Source: an uncultured Olsenella sp.
GTDB lineage: Bacteria; Actinomycetota; Coriobacteriia; Coriobacteriales; Atopobiaceae
Reading direction: 5' to 3'
Assembly: GCA_947253595.1 (NCBI GenBank)
Contig: CAMXZR010000002.1
Coordinates: 1-49,238 of the forward strand
Length of the DNA stretch: 49,238 nucleotides
Shown here: positions 36,781-43,451 of the stretch, one piece after another
Position numbering within the stretch: position 1 is the first letter of the stretch
Layout: each line of letters opens with the position of its first letter
Translations under genes and position numbers: made by a program
Notes under the pieces: model-generated
Database searches by the model: none
Told to the model about the DNA's origin: nothing
The model's input: the letters and a program-made list of their open reading frames with translations, nothing else

Positions 36781-36963
36781 ATGCCGGTGACCATCATCGG
36801 CGACATATGCCGGGGGGACGAGCAGATCGCGGACATGAAGTGCGCCCGCGACTCCTCCCAGGCGATGCACGACGCGTCAAGGGAGCTTATCAACGCGCTG
36901 AAGCTGCGAATCAGGGTGCTGCAGAGCAGCATCGACAAGGAGTGGGCCAACCAGCCAAGATAG
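36781..36963 (+). CDS. C-terminal fragment of the split phage protein (60 aa)
   Basis: Starts at ATG 36781 (MPVTIIGDICRGDEQIADMK) and ends with a helix LINALKLRIRVLQSSIDKEW. It is in the same frame as the 48-aa fragment, after the TAG at 36763-36765. GGAGAG just after that stop is 11 nt before this ATG, so restart of translation is possible. Function unknown; it is often found near ssb and recombination genes. Confidence 0.65.
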   Translation: MPVTIIGDICRGDEQIADMKCARDSSQAMHDASRELINALKLRIRVLQSSIDKEWANQPR

Positions 36964-36972
36964 GAGAGAGAC

Positions 36973-37464
36973 ATGCCACACTCAGCGTTCGCCGTCCAGG
37001 GGACCGTCACCAGCCGCAAGGACCGAACCTTCGGCGAGAGCAACACCCCGGTCATCGACCTCGTCATAGCCTACAAGCAGGGCACCAGCCAGGCGGGCAG
37101 GGACTACACGCTCAGCGCCCAGGTCGAGTGCCTCAGGGACGCGGTCGAGCAGGCCATGCAGGTGTCCGTGGGCGACCTCGTCAGCGTGAGCGGAGAGGTG
37201 TCAAGCAGGGAGACCACCACGCGCGACGGGCAGACCTTCTGGCGCACCAGCGCCCGCGCGCAGACAGTGGTCGTGCTCAGGAGGGCGCAGCAGCCCCAGC
37301 AGTACGCGCCGGCGCCACAGTACGCGCCGCAGCAGCCGCAGGCCGCCCAGCACGCCCCCCAGCAGCCCGCCGCGCCCACGGCGCCACAGTACGCCCCACA
37401 GGCCCCCGCTCCGGCGCCCCAGCAGGCCCAGCCCGCGCTCTACGACCAGGACATTCCCTTCTAG
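36973..37464 (+). CDS. ssb: Single-stranded DNA-binding protein
   Basis: 163 aa. An OB-fold of about 100 residues (FAVQGTVTSRKDRTFGES, VGDLVSVSGEVSSRE) precedes a long Gln/Pro/Ala linker with repeated QYAP motifs. The protein ends in the acidic tip YDQDIPF, the protein-docking tail of bacterial SSBs. The core is divergent from host SSB, so this is a phage version. AGGAGAG lies before the ATG. It should work with the ERF annealase and the replisome organiser next door. Confidence 0.85.
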   Translation: MPHSAFAVQGTVTSRKDRTFGESNTPVIDLVIAYKQGTSQAGRDYTLSAQVECLRDAVEQAMQVSVGDLVSVSGEVSSRETTTRDGQTFWRTSARAQTVVVLRRAQQPQQYAPAPQYAPQQPQAAQHAPQQPAAPTAPQYAPQAPAPAPQQAQPALYDQDIPF

Positions 37465-37475
37465 GGGGGCGCGCC

Positions 37476-38309
37476 ATGGGGATGTACCTTCAGGATGACA
37501 TCGTGAGGGCGGCGAGGGGTCACCTCACCGCGAGGCAGCAGGGCGAGTTCTTCGCCGCCCTCGTGGAGTACGACGAGACGGGCGAGGCCCCCGAGGTCCG
37601 CGACGCCAAGGCGGCGTTCGGCGTGGCGCTCTGCCTCTCGCGCATCGACAAGGCAAAGGAGCGCGCCCGCAAGCTGAGCGAGAACGGCAGACGCGGCGGG
37701 AGACCGAGGAAAACCAAAGCGAAACCAATTGGTTTTGACGGAGAGAAACCAAACGGAAAGCAATTGGTTTCCGAGAGCGCAAAACCAAACCAAAACCAAT
37801 TGCTTTCCGAAGGTGAAAACCAAAACGAAAGCAATCCTATAAAGAGTGAGAGTGAGAGTGAGAAAGAGAAGGTTAGCTTTTCTGACGAAAAGCTAACTGT
37901 TGCACATCCTGACGGATGTGCTTGTCGGGCAGGGGCCCGACGCAAGGCCACGGCGGAGGAGCGCCGGGAGATCATCGACCACCTCAACGCCATGACGGGC
38001 AAGGCCTTCAAGCCCGACACCACGGCCACCACGTCGCTGATCAACGCCCGCTTCGCCGAGGGCTTCACCGTCGCCGACTTCAAGCGCGTCATCGACGCCA
38101 AGTGCGCCGACTGGATAGGCGTGACAAGCCGCGACGGCCGCGACATGGGCGAGTACCTGCGCCCCTCGACGCTGTTCCGCCCCACGAACTTCGAGGGCTA
38201 CCTCAACAGCGAGGCCAGGGCCGACAGGCCCGCCACGGCCCCGGGCTACTTCGTCACCGGCTCCGCCGAGGGCGACCGCGAGCTGCGCGAGCGGATGGGC
38301 GGCGCGTGA
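37476..38309 (+). CDS. Phage replisome organiser / initiator with internal origin
   Basis: Initiator that would bind the origin and load the host helicase. 277 aa. The N-terminal part (YLQDDIVRAARGHLTARQQG, later FGVALCLSRIDKAKERARKL) resembles DUF6291-type phage replication proteins. The linker at 75-155 is Lys/Asn/Gln/Ser-rich. The C-terminal part matches the conserved phage replisome organiser domain: IIDHLNAMTGKAFKP, ARFAEGFTVADFKRVIDAK, YLRPSTLFRPTNFEGYLN. The DNA coding for the linker carries the iterons and hairpins listed separately and is much richer in A/T than its surroundings. The ATG at 37482 is an alternative start. Confidence 0.85.
   Translation: MGMYLQDDIVRAARGHLTARQQGEFFAALVEYDETGEAPEVRDAKAAFGVALCLSRIDKAKERARKLSENGRRGGRPRKTKAKPIGFDGEKPNGKQLVSESAKPNQNQLLSEGENQNESNPIKSESESEKEKVSFSDEKLTVAHPDGCACRAGARRKATAEERREIIDHLNAMTGKAFKPDTTATTSLINARFAEGFTVADFKRVIDAKCADWIGVTSRDGRDMGEYLRPSTLFRPTNFEGYLNSEARADRPATAPGYFVTGSAEGDRELRERMGGA
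37710..37840. repeat. Iteron array, candidate phage replication origin
   Basis: About 3.5 tandem units of 35-36 bp start near 37710, 37745, 37781 and 37816. Each begins AAACCAAA-like and carries AAA(C/G)CAATTG(G/C)TTT. The palindromic cores lie at 37722-37735 (perfect), 37757-37770 and 37793-37806 (one mismatch each). The array lies in the linker-coding part of the replisome organiser, like lambda O and lactococcal phage origins. Confidence 0.75.
37872..37941. repeat. Three consecutive perfect hairpins next to the iterons
   Basis: Hairpin 1: 11-bp stem GTTAGCTTTTC with loop TGAC (37872-37897). Hairpin 2: 8-bp stem GCACATCC with the same loop TGAC (37902-37921). Hairpin 3: 7-bp stem GTCGGGC with loop AGGG (37924-37941). 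All are perfect, with 4-nt loops and gaps of 4 and 2 nt, inside the replisome organiser gene. They may be part of the origin (unwinding or primer sites) or an RNA structure. Confidence 0.8.
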
Positions 38310-38803
38310 TGGGGGCCGCGATCTGCCCGACCTGCGGCAGGCCGCTGCAGGTTCCCGTCGAGTCGGTGATGCCAGCCGGGATGCGCGAGCTCCCGGCGCT
38401 CGTGGCCCCGCTCGCCAGGGGCGGCATGCTGCCCGTGACGTGCGACTGCCGCGAGATGGCGGACGTGCGCAGGGCCTGCAGGGCAATCGCCTTCGCCCAG
38501 ACGAAGGTCCAGAACGTCGCCTACAGCCTCTGCTTCGACGAGTGCGCGGCGGCGGTCGCGGCCGACCGGTGGAACAGGCTCGTCCCCCAGGGGTTCGTGG
38601 CGTGGCCCGGCGCGATCGCGTGCGGCCCCTGGCCGAGGCGCGGCAGGCTCGTGACCGAGCCGATTCCCGCCGTGCTCCTGGCTGGCGTCGGGACGGCGGG
38701 GAAGGTCAGGACGGGGCAGGTCCAGATGTCCCTGGCGCCGCACCCGACCGAGAGCTTCCCGGCCCCGAGGTGGGCGATGCTGCACGAGATCGGGGGCCTC
38801 TGA
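38309..38803 (+). CDS. Hypothetical phage protein with N-terminal CxxC, 164 aa
   Basis: ATG overlaps the preceding TGA by one base. It begins AAICPTCGRPLQ and has a second Cys pair (CDC) near residue 46, perhaps a zinc site. The middle contains FAQTKVQNVAYSLCFDEC. The C-terminus is Pro/Gly-rich. I do not recognise a family. It lies between the initiator and an HNH nuclease in a chain of overlapping genes. Confidence 0.7.
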   Translation: MGAAICPTCGRPLQVPVESVMPAGMRELPALVAPLARGGMLPVTCDCREMADVRRACRAIAFAQTKVQNVAYSLCFDECAAAVAADRWNRLVPQGFVAWPGAIACGPWPRRGRLVTEPIPAVLLAGVGTAGKVRTGQVQMSLAPHPTESFPAPRWAMLHEIGGL

Positions 38804-39270
38804 TGGGCTACGTACCGAGCGCCGTGGCGCTGCGCGGCATGACCGTGACTGGCGCCGAGAAGATGGGCAAGCCGCACTTCGGGGCCTACTACGCGGGCTC
38901 CGGCGTGCGCACCAACCGCCTCGTCAGGGGCGCGAGGTGCGCCGTCTGCGGGGCGCCCGCGACCAACTCCCACCACGAGCCTCAGGTGGGCATGGGGGGC
39001 GGCAGGGCGTCGCTCCCGCTTGCGGGGCACGGTCTGAGGCCGGCCCTCATAGCCCTCTGCGGCAGCGGGACCACGGGATGCCACGGGATGGTGCACGCGG
39101 GCCTCCTGCGAATCGCGTGGGAGTGGGACGGAGACGGCTCCGACTGGTGGGAGGGGCGCCTGCCGGGCGACCTCTACGAGGGGAACGCCGCCGGGCTGTA
39201 CGGGCTGGGCTGCTGGGTCGTGCGCGACCGTGGCGGCAGGGTCATCAGGAAGATCAGGGAGGAAATGTGA
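38803..39270 (+). CDS. HNH-type endonuclease, 155 aa
   Basis: Putative metal-dependent nuclease. CAVC (46-49), then NSHHEP with His57-His58, and LCGSGTTGCHGMVHAG (85-100), which gives the final His/Cys pair; this is the layout of HNH proteins in phage recombination regions. The C-terminal 50 residues carry W- and G-rich beta strands. It starts one base inside the preceding stop. It probably acts in replication or recombination, unlike the terminase-linked HNH at 45284. Confidence 0.75.
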   Translation: MGYVPSAVALRGMTVTGAEKMGKPHFGAYYAGSGVRTNRLVRGARCAVCGAPATNSHHEPQVGMGGGRASLPLAGHGLRPALIALCGSGTTGCHGMVHAGLLRIAWEWDGDGSDWWEGRLPGDLYEGNAAGLYGLGCWVVRDRGGRVIRKIREEM

Positions 39271-39629
39271 TGGAAGCGATGACGTGCGAGCAGTACGTCC
39301 TCGGCGAGCTGGAGCACATGGCCGGCGAGGTCGTGAGGCTGCAGGACGAGGTGGGGAGGCTCGAGGCGCAGTGCCAGATCCTGCGCGAGGCGGCGGAGGG
39401 CGAGGCTGCGCTGCGCAAGGCGGCGAGGGAGGCCCTCTTCAAGGAAGTGGCACGCTACGCCATCGGCTGCGGCGAGGGGACGACGCTCGAGGATTACCGC
39501 GACGCCGTGACGAGGGAATGGCGCGCCGACGCGCTCGGGGTGGGCAGGCAGGACCTCTACGCATTCCTCGACGAGGAGTACCGAGAGGCCTACGACATGG
39601 CGAAGGCGAGAGAGGTGGAAGCCGAATGA
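39270..39629 (+). CDS. Hypothetical coiled-coil protein, 119 aa
   Basis: An ATG overlapping the previous TGA, or a GTG three bases earlier. A long coiled coil covers about 10-60 (LEHMAGEVVRLQDEVGRLEA). A region DYRDAVTREWRADALGVGR and a charged C-terminal helix follow. No family recognised. The stop overlaps the next ATG. Confidence 0.7.
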   Translation: MEAMTCEQYVLGELEHMAGEVVRLQDEVGRLEAQCQILREAAEGEAALRKAAREALFKEVARYAIGCGEGTTLEDYRDAVTREWRADALGVGRQDLYAFLDEEYREAYDMAKAREVEAE

Positions 39630-40078
39630 CCAAGCGAATCACGCCCGCGCTGCTGCGCGAGGCGGCAGTGAGGGACATCTGCGAGGCGCTCGGCATCTGC
39701 GTGAGCGACGAAGGCACCATGAAGCCGAGGGACTTCCTCCGCGCCATCGCCGACGCCTGGGAGGGCGGCTGGATGAAGCGGCCCGTGGGCGCGGACGGAA
39801 GGCCGGTCCACATCGGCAAGAAGGTGTTCGTGGACGGCGAGGGCCCCTACGAGGTGGTCGGCCTCTACCTCGGCCACTGCGGCGGCTGGGAAGTGCGCTA
39901 CGAGACGACCGATGGCGCCTGCATGGTCTCGGTGGGCTGCGTCACGCACGACAGGCCCGACAGCTGGGAGCGCGTGCTCCGCGACGCGATGGCGCTTGGC
40001 TTCCGCGACGGCGGCACAGAGGCGGACCTCTCCGACCTTGTGGGGCGCTGCGAGCGGCTGGCGGGCGAGTCCAGATGA
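39626..40078 (+). CDS. Hypothetical phage protein, 150 aa
   Basis: Residues 55-110 look like a small beta domain seen in many phage early proteins: VGADGRPVHIGKKVFVDGEG, then EVRYETTDGACMVS and PDSWERVLRDAM. Function unknown. It is coupled at both ends by ATGA overlaps; the downstream partner is the methyltransferase scar. Confidence 0.7.
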   Translation: MTKRITPALLREAAVRDICEALGICVSDEGTMKPRDFLRAIADAWEGGWMKRPVGADGRPVHIGKKVFVDGEGPYEVVGLYLGHCGGWEVRYETTDGACMVSVGCVTHDRPDSWERVLRDAMALGFRDGGTEADLSDLVGRCERLAGESR

Positions 40079-40170
40079 GGTACCTCAGCGTGTTCAGCGG
40101 CATCGAGGCCGCGACGAATGCGCAGGGAGACGCCCAATTTCGCGGCGTCACGAAAAAGGAGGGCGAATGA
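40075..40170 (+). pseudogene. Remnant of a C5-cytosine DNA methyltransferase (31 codons)
   Basis: The ATG overlaps the previous stop. The first 14 residues, MRYLSVFSGIEAAT, are the N-terminus and SAM-binding FSGIE motif of Dcm-type cytosine-5 methyltransferases. The sequence then switches to an unrelated NAQGDAQFRGVTKKEGE and stops. All catalytic motifs (PCQ, ENV and the target domain) are absent. This looks like an in-frame internal deletion that kept the gene's start and the overlap with the next gene. Confidence 0.75.
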
Positions 40171-40478
40171 GACCGACCGATGACGAGAGGCGCGACGTGT
40201 GCCCGACAGACCCGGACGCATCAGAGCGGGAACGCCTGCTCCGTGACGCCGCGCGGGTGGTGTGCGGTGAGCGCTCCGAGGCCTATGGGGCCGTTGAGGA
40301 CTGCTTCGGGTCAATCGCAGACATGTGGGCCGCATACCTCGCCCACCCCATTACGGCGCGTGACGTGGCCAACATGATGGTCCTGCTCAAGGTGACACGC
40401 AACGCACGCCCCGGCCACCGGGACAACTGGGTTGACATTGCGGGCTACGCGGCCTGCGGGGCGGAGGTGGACGCATGA
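40167..40478 (+). CDS. DUF6378-like phage protein, 103 aa
   Basis: The core is RLLRDAARVVCGERSEAYG, then EDCFGSIADMWAAYL, DVANMMVLLKVTRNARPGHRDNWVDIAGYAACG. This pattern is common in tailed-phage early regions and matches what I remember as DUF6378; the function is not known. An all-alpha fold related to MazG-like nucleotide pyrophosphohydrolases is possible. ATGA overlaps at both ends. Confidence 0.75.
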   Translation: MRPTDDERRDVCPTDPDASERERLLRDAARVVCGERSEAYGAVEDCFGSIADMWAAYLAHPITARDVANMMVLLKVTRNARPGHRDNWVDIAGYAACGAEVDA

Positions 40479-40948
40479 CGCCCGCGCTCGACGTCGCGTG
40501 CGGCCCCAAGAGCTTCTACTTCGACAAGGAAGACCCGCGCGTCACCTTCTGTGACCTCCACCCGCGCCACATGACGCTCTGCGACGGACGCGCCCTGGAC
40601 GTCTCCCCGGACGTGGTGGCCGACTTCCGCGACCTGCCGTTCGAGGACGGGTCGTTCTCGCTGGTGGTCTTCGACCCTCCGCACCTGGAGGTCGGCGCGG
40701 GATGGCAGGTGGACAAGTACGGCAGGCTCGACCCCAAGGGGTGGCGAGACGACCTCTCGGCGGGCTTTGCCGAGTGCCTGCGGGTGCTCAGGCCCGGCGG
40801 GACGCTCGTCTTCAAGTGGTACGAGTACCACATCCCGCTGAAAGACGTGCTGTCCTGCTGCCCCGTGGCCCCGCTGCTGGGCAACCGAAGGCCCAGGGCA
40901 TCCAAGACGCACTGGGTCCTGTTCATGAAGGGAGGGGGGCGTGAGTAG
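40475..40948 (+). CDS. Class I SAM-dependent methyltransferase
   Basis: 157 aa. Motif I is DVACGPKSFYF (6-16). An acidic loop is ADFRDLPF (49-56). Motif IV is VVFDPPH (64-70). Then come ECLRVLRPGGTLVFKW and a late beta strand. DPPH is close to the DPPY/NPPY of N6-adenine or N4-cytosine DNA methyltransferases, so a DNA target is plausible, but no target-recognition domain is visible. It may protect phage DNA from restriction; RNA or small-molecule targets are not excluded. Confidence 0.78.
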   Translation: MTPALDVACGPKSFYFDKEDPRVTFCDLHPRHMTLCDGRALDVSPDVVADFRDLPFEDGSFSLVVFDPPHLEVGAGWQVDKYGRLDPKGWRDDLSAGFAECLRVLRPGGTLVFKWYEYHIPLKDVLSCCPVAPLLGNRRPRASKTHWVLFMKGGGRE

Positions 40949-41141
40949 GTTCGTCAAGGTCAGAGACGACGTTGGGGACGAGCTGCTGCTCAACGTCGAG
41001 AGCATCGCCTGGGTGCATGTGGCGTCGCGCACCGTCTGCACGTCCGGCGTCAGCGGCGAGGAGAACGGGCTGCTGTACCTTGCGTCCGGCGAGACGGAGC
41101 GCCTCGTTGCGCTGATTGGGGGAGACGATGGCACCGACTAG
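40941..41141 (+). CDS. Hypothetical protein, 66 aa
   Basis: GTG start overlapping the methyltransferase end by 8 bp. A small beta-rich protein: VKVRDDVGDELLLNVESIAW, then GLLYLASGETERLVALIGG. No family recognised. It overlaps the next gene. Confidence 0.65.
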   Translation: MSRFVKVRDDVGDELLLNVESIAWVHVASRTVCTSGVSGEENGLLYLASGETERLVALIGGDDGTD

Positions 41142-41334
41142 CGACGAGCGCCGCGAGGTGGCCGCGAGGATGCGTCGTGCCGGGAGAGACCTGTCCGTGC
41201 TTGACCTCGACTGCGAGGCCGCATGCCACGTGGCGGATGGCATCATCGGCTGCGACGAAGAAGATGACTGGGAATTCGTCTTCTCGCGCCTCGCCGACCT
41301 GATAGACCCGGACGGGGGCGATGTGGATGAGTGA
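41128..41334 (+). CDS. Hypothetical acidic protein, 68 aa
   Basis: ATG 41128 with GGGGGAG before it. Begins APTSDERREVAARMR and continues with an acidic, Cys-containing helix region (CEAACHVADGIIGCDEEDDW). The upstream TTG at 41116 is less likely. In other phages, proteins that start this way occur beside zinc-ribbon proteins (from memory). Function unknown. Confidence 0.65.
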   Translation: MAPTSDERREVAARMRRAGRDLSVLDLDCEAACHVADGIIGCDEEDDWEFVFSRLADLIDPDGGDVDE

Positions 41335-41845
41335 GACGCTGCGGGACGTTGCCGTGGACCTCGCCGGGCAGCTCGCGAGCTGCGAGGCAAACGCTGCATA
41401 CGATGGCCTTGACTCCTGGGAGCATCGCAGCGAGTACTTCGGCGAGTACATGGACCGAATCAACGCCGCCGACGCGGAGCGCACGTGCCATGACGTTGAT
41501 GACAGGACCTGCTTCGAGTGCTCTGCGTGCGGAGCGACCCTCGACCTATCGCTTGGCGATTGCGGCGAACCTCCGCTGTTCGGTGGTGACGGGCGAGCCG
41601 AGGAACCGAGGTTCTGCCCGATGTGTGGCGCGAGGGTGGTGAGCGACGTTGGGCCGAGGCACGACAAAGGCGTGCGGTACGTGCCAGAAAAGACCTGCAA
41701 GATGGCCGAGCACAACGATTTGCAGTCGCGCGGCTGGTACATCCACTACTGGGAGTGCAGTGATTGCCACGCACACTACCGCGACAAGGACAAACCGCGC
41801 TTCTGCCCCAACTGCGGGGCGCGCGTCGAAGGAGGCCAGTCATGA
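41321..41845 (+). CDS. Double zinc-ribbon protein, 174 aa
   Basis: N-terminal helical part (ETLRDVAVDLAGQLASCEAN, then EYFGEYMDRINAADAERT). Two zinc ribbons follow: CFECSACG with FCPMCGARVV, and ECSDCH with FCPNCGARV. ATG 41321 or 41327 may be the start. The last bases overlap the next ATG. Likely a metal-binding early protein; the two ribbons are similar and may come from an internal duplication. Confidence 0.7.
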   Translation: MWMSETLRDVAVDLAGQLASCEANAAYDGLDSWEHRSEYFGEYMDRINAADAERTCHDVDDRTCFECSACGATLDLSLGDCGEPPLFGGDGRAEEPRFCPMCGARVVSDVGPRHDKGVRYVPEKTCKMAEHNDLQSRGWYIHYWECSDCHAHYRDKDKPRFCPNCGARVEGGQS

Positions 41846-42273
41846 GTGAGTTCGTCATGACCGGGGGCGACGTTTTCGGGCGCTACTGCAAGATTGAGAT
41901 GCACCGCCACGTCGGCCCGAACGAGTTCTACATCCACAAGTGCATCGGGAGCCACGAGAGCAACGTGTGGGTTGACGTGCCAATCCACGGCAACCACAAG
42001 CCGCGCTCGCACAAGGAAATCGCTCCCGTCATGACCGTCATCACGTGCGGCATCGACGAGACGCAGGGCTTCCCGGTCCGCGCGTGCGACGTGGAGATGC
42101 TGCCAAGGGCCGACCGCACGTGCCGCATCGAGGAGGTGCGCAGGACGGACGCCCCGAAGGTGGGGCCACCCCTCATGAGGTGCAGCGCGTGCGGCACGGA
42201 GAGCCCGTGGCTGTCAAAGGAAGACAGGTTCTGCCGCTTCTGCGGCGCGAGGGTGGTGGACGGCGATGTGTGA
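41842..42273 (+). CDS. Zinc-ribbon protein, 143 aa
   Basis: Starts with ATG overlapping the previous stop. The N-terminal 95 residues are unrecognised (GRYCKIEMHRHVGPNEFY, WVDVPIHGNHKPRSHKE). The C-terminal ribbon has CSACG and FCRFCGARVVDGDV, the same FC..CGARV ending as in the preceding gene. No function can be assigned. Confidence 0.7.
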   Translation: MSEFVMTGGDVFGRYCKIEMHRHVGPNEFYIHKCIGSHESNVWVDVPIHGNHKPRSHKEIAPVMTVITCGIDETQGFPVRACDVEMLPRADRTCRIEEVRRTDAPKVGPPLMRCSACGTESPWLSKEDRFCRFCGARVVDGDV

Positions 42274-42721
42274 GCTGCTCCCCTGCCCGTTCTGCGGGGG
42301 GACCATGCACGTCCGCTCCAAGGTCCGCTACCGGCAGAACGAGGGGCACCCCAAGGGGACCGTCTTCGACTTCCACCCAGGCATGCCGGAGTCCGGAATC
42401 TCCGAGGGCGAGGTCGAGAACACGGTCGACGTCTACGACTGGTCCTTCGGCTTCCAGGCGTGGTGCGGCAGGTGCAAGGCCAAGCTCCCGTACACGTGGG
42501 GGCCGTGGCACTCGTACGCCGAGGACGAGCTGGAGACGCTCGACCGCTCCGACTTCCACGGGCACAAGCCAGGCCCCGAGGACGAGACGGCGAGGGGGAG
42601 GGCCGTCCGCGCCTGGAACCGCCGCTGCGCCACGGACTCCCTGGACGTGACCAGTCCCCAGGGGCAAGAGGACAGAGGGCCCGAGAGGGCGAACGGAACG
42701 GCACCACAAGCGGGCGCGTAG
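42266..42721 (+). CDS. Lar-like restriction-alleviation protein
   Basis: 151 aa. The sequence LLPCPFCGGTMHV at the start, WCGRCKAKLP in the middle and RAVRAWNRR at the end of the domain is the pattern of phage Lar/zinc-finger proteins linked to relief of type I restriction. About 35 further residues at the end look unstructured. It fits the other modification genes around it (methyltransferase, ParB-Mom). The family is called from motifs only. Confidence 0.7.
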   Translation: MCELLPCPFCGGTMHVRSKVRYRQNEGHPKGTVFDFHPGMPESGISEGEVENTVDVYDWSFGFQAWCGRCKAKLPYTWGPWHSYAEDELETLDRSDFHGHKPGPEDETARGRAVRAWNRRCATDSLDVTSPQGQEDRGPERANGTAPQAGA

Positions 42722-42763
42722 CACGCAGCGCCCACCCATCGGAACCAGACAAGAGGAGACGAC

Positions 42764-43078
42764 ATGGACACCATGACCATCAACGGCGAGAAGTACGTCA
42801 AGAAATCCGACGTGCCCGCCCAGTACGAGGAGTACGAGCACGTCTGCGTAATCTGCACGAACGGCTGGATATTCGAGGGGCGCGGGACCCGAGACGAGTC
42901 AGGGGACTGGACGCTCGCGGACGCCCACGTGGTGCGCAGGTGGACGAACGGCCTGGGCATCGGCGGCATCGCCGACCCCGAGCACTTCGGGGACTACACG
43001 CTCGACGCCATCGGGAGCGCCCGCGTCCACGGGCGCGCCGTCATCGCCGCCATCGCCATCCGCGATTCGGCCTGCTAG
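42764..43078 (+). CDS. Hypothetical protein, 104 aa
   Basis: ATG preceded by AAGAGGAGA. Begins with a tyrosine/lysine-rich strand (INGEKYVKKSDVPAQYEEYE), then CVICTNGWIFEG and GDWTLADAHVVRRWTNG. The middle part resembles small phage proteins of about 100 aa with a 'lADAhvVRrWg' pattern (from memory). Function unknown. Confidence 0.7.
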   Translation: MDTMTINGEKYVKKSDVPAQYEEYEHVCVICTNGWIFEGRGTRDESGDWTLADAHVVRRWTNGLGIGGIADPEHFGDYTLDAIGSARVHGRAVIAAIAIRDSAC

Positions 43079-43090
43079 GGGCTGGTTGGG

Positions 43091-43303
43091 ATGGATTACG
43101 GCAACGGCTACGGCTGCGGCAACGGCTACGACGACGGCAACAGCTACGGCTGCGGCAACGGCTATGGCGACGGCTGCGGCGACGGCGAGGGCGGCGGCTG
43201 CGGCAGCGGATACAGCTACGACAACGGCAACGGCCATGGCAACGGCTGCGGCTACGGCAGCGGCGATGGCTTTCGCATCCACGAGGTCGCGGACGTGGCG
43301 TAG
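43091..43303 (+). CDS. Gly-X dipeptide-repeat protein, 70 aa
   Basis: Almost every second residue in positions 4-60 is glycine, alternating with Tyr, Asn, Cys, Asp and Ser (NGYGCGNGYDDGNSYG and similar). A short normal tail, FRIHEVADVA, ends the protein. The DNA is a degenerate GGCNNC array, which also opens long shadow frames on both strands. ATG follows a weak GGGGCTGGTTGGG. Low-complexity Gly/Tyr proteins occur in some actinobacterial phages; the function is unknown. Confidence 0.6.
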   Translation: MDYGNGYGCGNGYDDGNSYGCGNGYGDGCGDGEGGGCGSGYSYDNGNGHGNGCGYGSGDGFRIHEVADVA

Positions 43304-43342
43304 GGAAGAAAGCGCCCGCCACCTGCGGCAACAGGGGCGGGC

Positions 43343-43450
43343 ATGCCCAGAGCGGAGACGAAATGGACGGCTGATGGGAAGCGGCCGCGCAAGGCGCACG
43401 ACATCGGCGAGTCGAACAGGCGGCGGCTGCTCGCCGCGATAGGGGGATGA
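43343..43450 (+). CDS. Small basic protein, 35 aa
   Basis: The ATG follows AGGGGCGGG. The translation KWTADGKRPRKAHDIGESNR ends with a helix RRLLAAIGG. The stop is one base before the next ATG, consistent with the operon. No homologue recognised; it may be real because the other frames here are poor. Confidence 0.45.
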   Translation: MPRAETKWTADGKRPRKAHDIGESNRRRLLAAIGG

Positions 43451-43451
43451 C

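Noticed and set aside
36759..37475. Long frame through ssb that continues into the replisome organiser frame
   Set aside because: The upstream part is a shadow of ssb. The true start at 37476 follows a G-rich ribosome binding site and gives the expected N-terminus.
37840..37871. CRISPR-like or microsatellite function of the GTGAGA repeats after the iterons
   Set aside because: Only a few 6-bp repeats, no spacers and no cas genes anywhere in the window; at most part of the origin region.
42460..43374. 304-aa and similar long frames over the Gly-X region and its complement
   Set aside because: They are produced by the GGCNNC repeat, which is open in several frames; the compositions (Arg/Gln or Ala/Thr/Met only) are not protein-like.
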